Shown here in pieces: positions 8,895 to 16,439 of a stretch of 64,000 bases of DNA. The stretch comes from an uncultured Paracoccaceae bacterium. Its GTDB lineage: Bacteria > Pseudomonadota > Alphaproteobacteria > Rhodobacterales > Rhodobacteraceae. Within the stretch, counting starts at the first letter, position 1. The number at the start of each line of letters is the position of its first letter. The stretch covers positions 434,001 to 498,000 of the forward strand of contig CANMMF010000002.1 in NCBI GenBank assembly GCA_947498985.1, in the 5' to 3' direction. Made by a program: the position numbers and the translations under genes. The notes under the pieces were generated by a model, which saw nothing but the letters and a program-made list of their open reading frames with translations, searched no databases and was not told where the DNA came from.

Positions 8895-9260
8895 TTATTC
8901 TGCGGTGGCCTCTTCAGAGGCTTCGGCCGCTTTTGCCGCCTTGGCTTCGGCGCGCTCCTGCGCGGCCTTGCCGGGGGTGCCCTTTTTGGGGTTGGCGCGC
9001 TCTTTCTTGTCGACGACGCCCGCAGCCTCGAGGAAGCGCGACACGCGGTCGGTGGTCTGCGCGCCCTGGCCCAGCCAGTACTGCACGCGCTCGAGATCCA
9101 TCTTCACGCGATCTTCGCTGTCCTTGGGCAGGAGCGGGTTATACGTGCCGAGCTTTTCGATAAAGCGGCCGTCGCGGGGCATGCGGCTGTCGGCCGCCAC
9201 GATGCGATAGAAGGGACGCTTTTTCGAGCCGCCGCGGGCGAGCCGGAGTTTGATAGCCAT
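8895..9260 (-). CDS. rpsP: 30S ribosomal protein bS16
   Basis: A 121-residue bS16. The conserved part starts [25 protein letters not shown] (shown in part) and includes [15 protein letters not shown] and the region that packs on 16S rRNA. The usual protein is about 80 residues; here an Ala/Glu/Lys-rich tail of about 35 residues follows, common in alphaproteobacteria. The ATG at 9260 follows AAGGAGACACCCC. The gene follows chorismate mutase by 42 bases and is closed by the terminator at 8829-8865. Confidence 0.97.
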   Translation of the reverse strand: MAIKLRLARGGSKKRPFYRIVAADSRMPRDGRFIEKLGTYNPLLPKDSEDRVKMDLERVQYWLGQGAQTTDRVSRFLEAAGVVDKKERANPKKGTPGKAAQERAEAKAAKAAEASEEATAE

Positions 9261-9302
9261 GGGGTGTCTCCTTTAAGATGGCTTGGTGACGGGACGAGCC
9301 CG

Positions 9303-9599
9303 TCAGGATTGCTTTTGCTTGTGGTGCTGGATGACTTCCTGAATGACGAAGTTCAGGAATTTCTTGGCGAATTCCGGGTCGAGATCGGCCTGGACCGCCA
9401 GATCCTGGAGCCGCGCGATCTGGCTTTCCTCGCGCGCGGGGTCGGATGGGGGAAGGTCGTGGCGCGCCTTGAGGACGCCCACGGCCTGGGTTTGCTTGAA
9501 ACGCTCTGCAAGCGTGAAGACGAGGATCGCATCGAGCCGGTCGATGCTGTCGCGATGCTCTTGCAGAAGCTCTGCCGCGCGGGTGACGACGTCGCTCAT
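9303..9599 (-). CDS. Chorismate mutase (AroQ type)
   Basis: A 98-residue all-helical AroQ-class chorismate mutase: LLQEHRDSIDRLDAILVFTLAERF forms helix 1 (shown in part, with the active-site Arg and Lys-region), followed by VGVLKARHDLPPSDPAREE and a C-terminal helix ending QHHKQKQS. It converts chorismate to prephenate for Phe/Tyr synthesis. The ATG at 9599 follows AAAGGAGCG. Its position between the GNAT array and rpsP is characteristic of Rhodobacteraceae. The start codon overlaps the stop of a 43-codon mini-ORF. Confidence 0.9.
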   Translation of the reverse strand: MSDVVTRAAELLQEHRDSIDRLDAILVFTLAERFKQTQAVGVLKARHDLPPSDPAREESQIARLQDLAVQADLDPEFAKKFLNFVIQEVIQHHKQKQS

Positions 9600-9727
9600 G
9601 GCGCGCTCCTTTGGGTTGGGGTCGGGAATACAGTCTCGGCGACCGGTGCTTGCGGTTTCCCCGCAACGCTCCTGTGCGTCCGGAAAGGGATACGGGCGGC
9701 GGCGCGTGTGATGAGGAACCGGGTCAT
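9596..9727 (-). CDS. Bridging mini-ORF, 43 residues, between GNAT 7 and chorismate mutase
   Basis: An uninterrupted frame from an ATG at 9727, whose ATGA overlaps the stop of the upstream GNAT gene, to a TGA at 9596-9598 that overlaps the chorismate mutase ATG. The predicted peptide starts MTRFLITRAAARIPF and is basic and Pro-rich, with no known domain. Overlaps at both ends suggest it works as a translational coupler between two genes 124 bases apart, whether or not the peptide is stable. Confidence 0.4.
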   Translation of the reverse strand: MTRFLITRAAARIPFRTHRSVAGKPQAPVAETVFPTPTQRSAP

Positions 9728-10233
9728 GTCGCAGCCCTGTCCAGATCGTGCACATAGACGAAGGCCTGCGGGTCATGCTCGGCACGCATCGCGGCGCGGG
9801 TGGCGCCCAGACGTTCGGCCAGGCGGATCGAGGCGGTGTTGCCGGTATCGATATAGCTGACAATACGCGCGGGCTGCAGCGCGGTGACCGCCCAGCGCAG
9901 CGCCGCCTGGGCCGCTTCGTGCGCGTAGCCCTTGCCGTCGCTGCCCTCATAAATGTTCCAGCCGATCTCCGGATCCGCGTGTTCCGGCGGATGGTGCAGG
10001 CCGACAGTGCCCAGCACGCGGCCTTCGGTCTCCAGCACCCACCAGCCGAAGCCCTTGAGCAGCCAGTGGCCCGCATCGGCGGCAAAGAGCCGCCAGGCCT
10101 GCGCCCGGGTCTTCGGACCGCCAATGTGGCGCGTCCGGTCCGATGCATAAAAAGCGGCGTAAGCGTCGAAATCCGACGCTTGCGGGCCGCGCATCACCAT
10201 GCGTTCGGTGTGAAGGACGGGGATCTCAGTCAA
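9724..10233 (-). CDS. GNAT acetyltransferase (array member 7, ffh-distal)
   Basis: About 169 residues of a RimJ/RimL-like GNAT domain. It begins with the TERMVMRGP strand shared by the array and carries the acetyl-CoA-binding loop SDGKGYAHEAAQAAL; SYIDTGNTASIRLAERLGA is the family's C-terminal motif. No ATG lies at the domain start: a TTG at 10233 overlapping the upstream stop by 8 bases is the best candidate. Target unknown; by homology N-acetylation of a protein N-terminus or small amine. Confidence 0.8.
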   Translation of the reverse strand: MTEIPVLHTERMVMRGPQASDFDAYAAFYASDRTRHIGGPKTRAQAWRLFAADAGHWLLKGFGWWVLETEGRVLGTVGLHHPPEHADPEIGWNIYEGSDGKGYAHEAAQAALRWAVTALQPARIVSYIDTGNTASIRLAERLGATRAAMRAEHDPQAFVYVHDLDRAAT

Positions 10234-10831
10234 GCGCCCAGCCTTTCGGTTTGAAGAGCGGATCGGCGTAATGGGCGATCTCCATGTCGATGCCATGGGC
10301 CAGCTGCGTGCCGCGCAACGCCTCGGGCGACGGGTGCCGGTAGACCGCGTCATTGCCGTCAACCGAAGGCGCGCCGGCGTCCTTGGTACAGCCCAGTCGT
10401 TCGGCCAGCCGGATCGCCTCGAGATTCTTGGGATCGATATAGCTGACCGCCGTCTCCCAGCCTTTTTGCTCGTAGTAATAGCGGCGCACGGCATGCGTCG
10501 CCTCAAGCGCATAGCCCTTGCCCGCCTGTTCGGGCCAGAGGATCCAGGCGATCTCGCGCTCGGGCCATTTGGCCGGAAACCAGCCACCCGCCATGCCGAC
10601 GGTTTCGTCGGTGTCGCGCAGATGCACCATCCACATGCCGTAGCCGCGGATCTCCCAATGGCCGATTTCGGCGGCGTAGAGCATCCATGCCTCATAGCCG
10701 TTGAGCGGCCCCCCCATGAAGCGCGACCGGTACGAAGCGAAGGTCGCCTTGAAGTCGGGATATTCCTGCGGTTCCGGCCCGCGCAGGACCAGCCGCTGCG
10801 TGTCGAGCACCGGGATGTCGCGATGTCCCAT
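10226..10831 (-). CDS. GNAT acetyltransferase (array member 6)
   Basis: A 201-residue GNAT with the array's N-terminal pattern (VLDTQRLVLRGPEPQE) and acetyl-CoA loop EQAGKGYALEATHAV, followed by VSYIDPKNLEAIRLAERLGC. Its C-terminal extension of about 40 residues past the core (YRHPSPEALRGTQLAHGI) is longer than in the neighbours. The ATG at 10831 shares one base with the TAA of the upstream 24-codon mini-ORF (TAATG). Confidence 0.85.
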   Translation of the reverse strand: MGHRDIPVLDTQRLVLRGPEPQEYPDFKATFASYRSRFMGGPLNGYEAWMLYAAEIGHWEIRGYGMWMVHLRDTDETVGMAGGWFPAKWPEREIAWILWPEQAGKGYALEATHAVRRYYYEQKGWETAVSYIDPKNLEAIRLAERLGCTKDAGAPSVDGNDAVYRHPSPEALRGTQLAHGIDMEIAHYADPLFKPKGWALD

Positions 10832-10905
10832 TACACGGACTCCGTGAACAGGGGCGCGCCCGGGCGCCGGACGGGCTGGCGGAGGATCGACAGGGCAAAG
10901 CTCAC
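10831..10905 (-). CDS. Bridging mini-ORF, 24 residues, between GNAT genes 5 and 6
   Basis: A GTG at 10905 overlaps the stop of the upstream GNAT gene (GTGA), and the TAA at 10831-10833 overlaps the next GNAT start (TAATG). The peptide is (M)SFALSILRQPVRRPGAP and seven more residues. It has no recognisable domain. The end-to-end overlap pattern repeats that of the 43-codon frame at 9596-9727 and suggests translational coupling. Confidence 0.4.
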   Translation of the reverse strand: MSFALSILRQPVRRPGAPLFTESV

Positions 10906-11474
10906 GACGTCACCTCCGCCAGATGCCGGTAGGCCCGCGTCTCTTCGCCAATCGTGCGTTCGAGCGTCAGGTCGCGGGCGGCGTTCATCCGCTCCATCAA
11001 GGCGATGCAGCGGTGGTTTTCCACATCCACGAAGGACACGACGCTGTCCCATTTCAGCTCGGCAAAGGCATGGTCGCGGATCGCGGTCAGCGCCTCCTGT
11101 GCGATGCCCTTCGCTTCCACATCCTCGCAGAGGAAAACCCCCAGCTCCGCCTCGGGGTCCTCGTATTCGAAACCCAGCGTCACAAACCCCGCCGACGGCG
11201 TTGTCTGCGCGTCGATGGTCCAGAGCCCGTGGCCATGCAACAGCCAGAGCGCGGTATATTCGGTAAAGCTCGCCCAGGCTTCGGCACGGGTGAACGGCCC
11301 GCCCATATAGACCGCGCGATCCGAGCAGAAGATCTTCGCATAGGCGTCGAAATCGTAGATCCGAGGCGCGCGCAGCTGCAGGCGGCGCGTGTCGATCACC
11401 GGCAGCTTGCCGCCGAGACGGGCGGCAGCCTTGGCGGCGGGGCCGGGGCGGTATTTCTCGACGGGCGCAGTCAT
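10902..11474 (-). CDS. GNAT acetyltransferase (array member 5)
   Basis: A 190-residue GNAT. About 28 extra N-terminal residues precede the domain start VIDTRRLQLRAPRIYDF. Its acetyl-CoA loop is EDVEAKGIAQEALTAI; the usual Gly two before Lys is Ala. VSFVDVENHRCIALMERMNA is the C-terminal motif. Start and upstream stop overlap (ATGA, 11471-11474). It is among the more diverged of the seven copies. Confidence 0.85.
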   Translation of the reverse strand: MTAPVEKYRPGPAAKAAARLGGKLPVIDTRRLQLRAPRIYDFDAYAKIFCSDRAVYMGGPFTRAEAWASFTEYTALWLLHGHGLWTIDAQTTPSAGFVTLGFEYEDPEAELGVFLCEDVEAKGIAQEALTAIRDHAFAELKWDSVVSFVDVENHRCIALMERMNAARDLTLERTIGEETRAYRHLAEVTS

Positions 11475-11998
11475 GACACGGCCTCCGGTTTCGGTTGACG
11501 GTAGACAAGGCAGGGCTTGCCATGCCCCGGGGTCGCGGCCTGCGGATCGAGCGTGGCGCCCAGCCGTTCGGCCACCGCGATGGAACGGGCGTTTTCCGGC
11601 GAGATGTAATGCACGATCTCCCCCCAGCCGAGACGGCTGCGGGCGTCGGTGATCGTGGCGCGCGCGGCTTCGGTGGCAAAGCCGTGGCCTTCGGCGCCGT
11701 CAAACAGCACGTAGCCGATCTCGGTCTCGGGCCAGCCATGCGGGTAGTAGGGCCCGGCGAGGCCGAGGATGGCGTCGCTGTCACGGGTGGTGATCGCCCA
11801 GAGGCCAAAGCCGCGGATCTGCCAATGGCCGAGGATGGACGCGAAATTGCGGAACGCATGCGACATGGGCACGTTGCCGCCGGAATATTGCGCGCGTTCC
11901 GAGACGTAGAATGCGACGGCCGCGTCGACGTCGCGGGGCACGGGTTGACGCAGGATCAGACGCGCTGTCTCGATGGTGGCGCGGGCGGGAAAGCTCAT
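11471..11998 (-). CDS. GNAT acetyltransferase (array member 4)
   Basis: A 175-residue GNAT (IETARLILRQPVPRD; GAEGHGFATEAARATI; YISPENARSIAVAERLGA). The ATG at 11998 was chosen because it overlaps the upstream stop (ATGA, 11995-11998) and starts at the domain edge; an in-frame start further upstream would overlap the neighbour by 58 bases. Confidence 0.88.
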   Translation of the reverse strand: MSFPARATIETARLILRQPVPRDVDAAVAFYVSERAQYSGGNVPMSHAFRNFASILGHWQIRGFGLWAITTRDSDAILGLAGPYYPHGWPETEIGYVLFDGAEGHGFATEAARATITDARSRLGWGEIVHYISPENARSIAVAERLGATLDPQAATPGHGKPCLVYRQPKPEAVS

Positions 11999-12552
11999 GT
12001 TGTGCCCTCCGAATGCCGGACGGCCAGCGCCTGCGGAGCGGGATGGCGCCACAACTCGTCCTCCCCCATGTTCTCGTTCATATAGGTGCGCTCATAGACG
12101 GCGCCGAGGCGGGTCGCGAGGGTTTTGGAGCGGTCATTGCCGGGCACGATGTTGGAGGTCAGCGTCTGCAGCCCAAGCTCGTGATACGCCCAGAGCCGCG
12201 CGCGGCTGGCGGCCTCGTAAGCGATGCCGCGGCCTTCGAACCCATCGAAAACCACCCAGCCCAGTTCCGGTTCGGGCCAGGTTTCGGGATACCAGATGCC
12301 GCTGATCCCGGCGGTCTGGCCGGTGTCTCTGGTTTCGATGACGAAATAGCCGAAGCCATGGATGTGCCAGTGCCCGACCAGCAGCGCGAACCAGCGCCAG
12401 GCCTCGCCGCGCTCGGGGATGTGACCGAAGCCTTCGCTGCGGACGGGGTCCATCAGGAACCGCATGATCGGCGCGGCGTCCCGGCGTTCGGGACCGCGCA
12501 GGATCAGCCGCTCGGTCTCGAGGCGGGGGGCACGGGTCAGCGCATCGGTCAT
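11995..12552 (-). CDS. GNAT acetyltransferase (array member 3)
   Basis: A 185-residue GNAT (LETERLILRGPERRD; GFEGRGIAYEAASRAR; SNIVPGNDRSKTLATRLGA). The ATG at 12552 overlaps the upstream stop (ATGA, 12549-12552). This copy keeps the Arg-x-x-Gly-x-Ala consensus of acetyl-CoA binding most closely (EGRGIA). Confidence 0.88.
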   Translation of the reverse strand: MTDALTRAPRLETERLILRGPERRDAAPIMRFLMDPVRSEGFGHIPERGEAWRWFALLVGHWHIHGFGYFVIETRDTGQTAGISGIWYPETWPEPELGWVVFDGFEGRGIAYEAASRARLWAYHELGLQTLTSNIVPGNDRSKTLATRLGAVYERTYMNENMGEDELWRHPAPQALAVRHSEGTT

Positions 12553-13085
12553 GACGGCACCCCGTCGCGCGCGCGCTCGGACAGCAGGTAGACATCGCGC
12601 GTCACCCCGTCCGGAAAGCTCTGGCGGCGGTCTTCCCGGCCGCCGCACGCGCTGGCGATGGCCTCTGCCAGATGCCGGGCGGGCGCGTTTTCGTCGCGCA
12701 TATGGGTCTCGACCCGGGTCCAGCCCAGCGTCTCATGCGCCCAGTCGATCACCGCAAGGCTGGCTTCGCGCGCATAACCCTTGCCGCGGGCGGCGGGCAT
12801 CAGAAACCAGGTCAGCTCATGACACGGCCAACCATCGGGCCAGGCCAGACCGGTGCCACCCAGAAACGCACCGCTTTTCCGGTCAAACAGCAGGAACATG
12901 CCGTAGCCGCGGGACTGCCAGTGCGCCATGTCGCGGGCATGGATCTCGGCAACCTCCGCCGGGCTGCGGCCGCCACGATACCCGCCCACCGTCACATCGC
13001 TCGCCTCGTAGAACGCGGCGTAAAACGCCCCGTCATCCGCTGTGGGCGCGCGCATCCGGAGGCGTGGGGTCCAGAGCGACGTCAC
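12549..13085 (-). CDS. GNAT acetyltransferase (array member 2)
   Basis: A 178-residue GNAT that lacks the ETxRL strand of its neighbours (it reads LWTPRLRMRAPTADD) but keeps AARGKGYAREASLAVI and VETHMRDENAPARHLAEAI. Its ATG at 13085 overlaps the stop of array member 1 (13082-13085). The C-terminus (FPDGVTRDVYLLSER) is typical of single-domain GNATs acting on small substrates or N-termini. Confidence 0.85.
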   Translation of the reverse strand: MTSLWTPRLRMRAPTADDGAFYAAFYEASDVTVGGYRGGRSPAEVAEIHARDMAHWQSRGYGMFLLFDRKSGAFLGGTGLAWPDGWPCHELTWFLMPAARGKGYAREASLAVIDWAHETLGWTRVETHMRDENAPARHLAEAIASACGGREDRRQSFPDGVTRDVYLLSERARDGVPS

Positions 13086-13615
13086 GCGCAGGCCTCCGCG
13101 CGGTCATCGGCACCGGGGGTGTGGCGATAGACCAGCGTGTCCTCGAACCCGTCGCCACCCGGCCGCGGGGCGTCGGCATCCAGCACCGCGCCCAGTCGCC
13201 TCGCCAGCGCAATCGAGCGCGCATTCCGCGGCTCGATATAGCTGACCAGCGTGTTCCAGCCCTGCGTCCAGGCCCATGTCAGCGCGGTCGCGGCGGCCTC
13301 CTGGGCGTAGCCCTGGCCTTCATGGCCTTCAAACAGGATCCAGCCGATCTCGCGCTCGGGGAAGTGCGGCGGCTGCGTGATCGCGACCTGCCCGACCAGC
13401 GTGCCGTCCTGCAGGGTCACACCCCAGCCGCCATGCCCCATCAGATCCCAGCTGCCCACTTCGGAGGAGAGCCCGTACCACTGACCGGTCAGCGTGTCCG
13501 GCGTGCCGACATATTCCGCCCGGGCGCTCTGATTGAACGACCAGAACGCGTCCATGTCGCTCAGGACATGCGCGCGCAGACACAGGCGCGGGGTGGTGAG
13601 GGTCGGGGCGGGCAT
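13082..13615 (-). CDS. GNAT acetyltransferase (array member 1, ffh-proximal)
   Basis: A 177-residue GNAT (LTTPRLCLRAHVLSDMD; GHEGQGYAQEAAATAL; VSYIEPRNARSIALARRLGA). It is the first of seven and starts 150 bases after the ffh stop. That spacer holds only a doubtful 39-codon basic frame (13633-13752), so the array could be transcribed from the ffh promoter or from a local one. Confidence 0.87.
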   Translation of the reverse strand: MPAPTLTTPRLCLRAHVLSDMDAFWSFNQSARAEYVGTPDTLTGQWYGLSSEVGSWDLMGHGGWGVTLQDGTLVGQVAITQPPHFPEREIGWILFEGHEGQGYAQEAAATALTWAWTQGWNTLVSYIEPRNARSIALARRLGAVLDADAPRPGGDGFEDTLVYRHTPGADDRAEACA

Positions 13616-13765
13616 CGGTTGAGTGTCTCGGATCAGGTGTCTGTGCTTGGGGCCGGGGGCGGGACCCGCCGGCGGACGTTCATAGGCAAGATGAAGCGGC
13701 TTCTTGGCGCGATCTTTCGGCTGTCAGGGCGGGGGGCAGCGGGGCGGGACATGGGACAGATGCGG

Positions 13766-15271
13766 TCACTTCTTCTTGCCGAAACCCGAGAGCCCCGGCG
13801 GCAGTGCCGCGCCGCCGCCCATGCCCGGCAGGCCAGGCATGCCGCCTTTGCCCATCGCCTTTGCCGCGGCTTCCAGCGCCTTGGGATCCATGCCGGCGCC
13901 CATGTCGGCGGGCATACCGCCTTTGCCGAACATGCCCTTCATGGCCTGTTTCAGCATGCCGCCTTTGCCCATCTTGCCCATCTTCTTCATCATGTCGGAC
14001 ATCTGGCGCTGCATCTTGAGCAGCTTGTTGAGGTCGGAGACCTCCATGCCGGAGCCTGCGGCAATGCGCTTCTTGCGCGAGGCCTGCAGGATTTGCGGAT
14101 TGGCGCGTTCGATCTTTGTCATCGACTGGATCAGCGCGATCTGCTGTTTCAGCACACGGTCGTCGATGCCCGCATCGCCCATCTGCTTGGCCATCTTGCC
14201 GGCACCGGGCATCATCGACATCATGCCTTCCATGCCGCCCATCTTGATCATCTGTTCCAGCTGCATCTTGAGGTCGTTCATGTTGAACTGACCTTTGGAA
14301 AAGCGCTTCATCATGCGCTCGGCCTGTTCGGCCTCCAGCGTCTGCTGCGCCTTTTCCACGAGGCTGACGATATCGCCCATGCCGAGGATGCGGCCCGCGA
14401 CGCGGTCGGGCTCGAAGGTCTCGAGCGCGTCCATCTTCTCGCCCAGACCCACGAACTTGATCGGCTTGCCGGTGACAGCCCGCATCGAGAGCGCCGCACC
14501 GCCGCGCCCGTCGCCGTCCATCCGGGTGAGCACAACGCCGGAGATGCCGATGCGCTCGTCGAAGTTCTCGGCGGTGTGCACCGCATCCTGACCGGTGAGG
14601 CCGTCGACCACCAGCAGCGTCTCGCGCGGGTTGGCCACATCGCGGACCGCCTCGACCTGGGCCATCAGCTCTTCGTCGATGGAGAGCCGCCCGGCAGTGT
14701 CGAGCATGTAGACGTCATAACCCCCAAGCGAGGCCTGCGTCTTGGCGCGCTTGGCGATGGTCACCGGGTCTTCGCCCTTGACGATGGGCAGCGTGTCGAC
14801 GCCGATCTGGGTGCCGAGGATCTGCAATTGCTCCATCGCGGCAGGCCGGTTCACGTCGAGCGAGGCCATCAGCACCTTCTTGCCGTCGCGATCCTTGAGG
14901 CGCTTGGCGAGCTTGGCGGTGGTGGTGGTCTTGCCGCCACCCTGCAGGCCGACCATCAGGATCGGCGCAGGCGGCGTGTCGATCCGGAGCGCGCCGGGCT
15001 CGCCTTCGCCGCGCAGCACCTCGATCAGCTCGTCATGCACGATCTTGACGACCTGCTGGCCGGGGGTGACGGACCTGGTGACCGCCGCACCGGTGGCCTT
15101 CTTCTCCACCGCCTTGATGAAGTTGCGCGCGACCGGCAGCGAGACGTCGGCCTCGAGCAGCGCCACACGCACTTCGCGCAGGGCGGTTTTCACATCGTCT
15201 TCAGAGAGCGCGCCGGCCTTGGTCAGCCGGTCGAAAACGCCGCCAAGGCGTTCGGAGAGATTTTCAAACAT
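13766..15271 (-). CDS. ffh: Signal recognition particle protein Ffh
   Basis: A 501-residue SRP54-type GTPase that targets nascent membrane proteins to FtsY and SecYEG. N domain 1-90, G domain about 100-295 with P-loop GLQGGGKTTTTAK (108-120), DTAGRLSIDEELM and TRMDGDGRGGA, then the Met-rich M domain (SKGQFNMNDLKMQLEQMIKM and RKKRIAAGSGM, the RNA-binding stretch). The tail after residue 435 is a Gly/Met/Pro-rich low-complexity extension ending in KKK. The SRP RNA gene was not recognised in the window. Confidence 0.97.
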   Translation of the reverse strand: MFENLSERLGGVFDRLTKAGALSEDDVKTALREVRVALLEADVSLPVARNFIKAVEKKATGAAVTRSVTPGQQVVKIVHDELIEVLRGEGEPGALRIDTPPAPILMVGLQGGGKTTTTAKLAKRLKDRDGKKVLMASLDVNRPAAMEQLQILGTQIGVDTLPIVKGEDPVTIAKRAKTQASLGGYDVYMLDTAGRLSIDEELMAQVEAVRDVANPRETLLVVDGLTGQDAVHTAENFDERIGISGVVLTRMDGDGRGGAALSMRAVTGKPIKFVGLGEKMDALETFEPDRVAGRILGMGDIVSLVEKAQQTLEAEQAERMMKRFSKGQFNMNDLKMQLEQMIKMGGMEGMMSMMPGAGKMAKQMGDAGIDDRVLKQQIALIQSMTKIERANPQILQASRKKRIAAGSGMEVSDLNKLLKMQRQMSDMMKKMGKMGKGGMLKQAMKGMFGKGGMPADMGAGMDPKALEAAAKAMGKGGMPGLPGMGGGAALPPGLSGFGKKK

Positions 15272-15727
15272 GGGCCATGGGCCTCCGGTTTGTCATTGCC
15301 GTTGCCCCTGAAAGGTAGGGGGCCGGGCGCGTCTTCTCAATCGGGCGGACCAATGCGGCATGGCCCCTAAGGACGCATGTCGCAATGCAGGCGCGCCCCC
15401 GTGGGCGCAACGCGCTGACGGAGGGCGATCCCGGGCATGGCCCATGGGACCGGAAGCGTGTGACTTCCGGGGATGTCGACGCCTTTAGTCCGGGAAAGAG
15501 GCGCGAGTCAAGACTTGGCGACTTTTGCGCTCGCAGGTAGCGGGCGCGCGTAGCGTGGCCCGGGCTGCAGGGGCGAACCATCCGCGCGCGGCAGGTCCCC
15601 GTTCAAGCGGCGGCAGACCAGCACCCGTTGGCCCAGAGATCTGCGGGCCGGTTTGGCGGTCCGTCATCCGGTCGCCCGGCGGGCGCCGCAGATGCGGCGC
15701 CTGCTTTCTCATGCGTCGTGTTACGGC
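15272..15727. other. Intergenic region upstream of ffh (456 bases)
   Basis: No supported gene. It must hold the ffh promoter on the minus strand. Two hairpins are visible: CCGGAAG (15450-15456) with CTTCCGG (15464-15470), loop of seven; and GGCGCCGC (15682-15689) with GCGGCGCC (15694-15701), loop AGAT, followed on the plus strand by TGCTTTCTC. Neither has a good T-tract for the adjacent minus-strand azoreductase. An open frame at 15264-15581 lacks any recognisable feature. Confidence 0.5.
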
Positions 15728-16309
15728 TCAGGCCGCGAGATGCGCGATGTCGTTGGCCGCGCGTTCGGCGGACGCCTCGGCATCGACCATCAGCCGGTCG
15801 GAGCGCACCACCTGCACATCGGTGATCCCCACAAAGCCCATCACATGGCGCAGCCACGGCGTGGCGAAATCCATCGGGCCGTCGACCTCGGTGCCGCCGG
15901 AGGCCACGACAAGGATCGCGCGCTTGCCCGAGAGCAGCCCTTCGGGGCCGTGTTCGGTATAGCGGAAGGTCACCCCGGCGCGGGCGATGAGATCGAACCA
16001 CGCCTTGAGGCTCGACGGCACGCCGAAATTATAGACCGGCAGCGCGATCAGCACCGTGTCGGCGACCTGAATTTCGGCAACCAGCGTATCCGACAGCGCA
16101 AGCGTCTCGCGCTGCGATGTGCTGCGCTCGGCCTCGGGCGTGCCGTTGGCGGCAACCCAGCTGCCGTCGATCTGCGGCAACCCTGCCGATAGATCGCGGG
16201 TCACAACGCTGTCGGGGGAAAGCGTGGCGGCCACCTGATCGGCCAGCGCGCGGCTGACAGAGCCATCGGTGCGGGCGGAAGCGTCGATGCGGAGAAGTGT
16301 ACGGGTCAT
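15728..16309 (-). CDS. azoR: FMN-dependent NADH-azoreductase
   Basis: A 193-residue flavodoxin-like oxidoreductase of the AzoR/acyl-carrier-protein phosphodiesterase family: LLRIDASARTDGSVSRALAD (FMN phosphate loop), ALPVYNFGVPSSLKAWFD and VVASGGTEVDGPMDFATPWL. It reduces quinones and azo compounds by two electrons using NADH. The ATG at 16309 was preferred over the one at 16321 because GAGGATCCCC precedes it. It is divergent from a LysR gene with a clear inverted repeat between them. Confidence 0.9.
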   Translation of the reverse strand: MTRTLLRIDASARTDGSVSRALADQVAATLSPDSVVTRDLSAGLPQIDGSWVAANGTPEAERSTSQRETLALSDTLVAEIQVADTVLIALPVYNFGVPSSLKAWFDLIARAGVTFRYTEHGPEGLLSGKRAILVVASGGTEVDGPMDFATPWLRHVMGFVGITDVQVVRSDRLMVDAEASAERAANDIAHLAA

Positions 16310-16363
16310 GGGGATCCTCATGGGCTGTGTTGCAGTTGGCGTCTGGGTTCCAATATGACACTT

Positions 16364-16384
16364 GCAAATTCGAACACAATTTGC
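16364..16384. promoter_or_regulatory. Inverted repeat between azoR and lysR
   Basis: GCAAATT (16364-16370), seven bases, AATTTGC (16378-16384): perfect 7-base arms with the LysR-type T-N11-A geometry, in the divergent spacer. It is the likely binding site of the adjacent LysR regulator, controlling itself and azoR. Confidence 0.6.
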
Positions 16385-16439
16385 CCAGATGCGCAGCAGG
16401 CGTTACTCAGCGCACAGAAATTACCGTCGGGAGAGCAAT

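Noticed and set aside
13633-13752. A 39-codon basic frame between ffh and the first GNAT gene
   Set aside because: Neither end overlaps its neighbours, unlike the two bridging frames; no ribosome site or domain seen.
12464-15370. Open frame of 968 codons on the plus strand opposite ffh and three GNAT genes
   Set aside because: His/Arg/Gly-rich, domain-free shadow of well-supported genes in a high-GC genome.
15264-15581. Possible 105-residue gene upstream of ffh on the minus strand
   Set aside because: Extends into the ffh start; no ribosome site, no domain, and many Arg/Pro codons.
13766-15727. SRP RNA (ffs) next to ffh
   Set aside because: No sequence with the conserved tetraloop domain was found in the flanks I read; a covariance search would be needed to exclude it.
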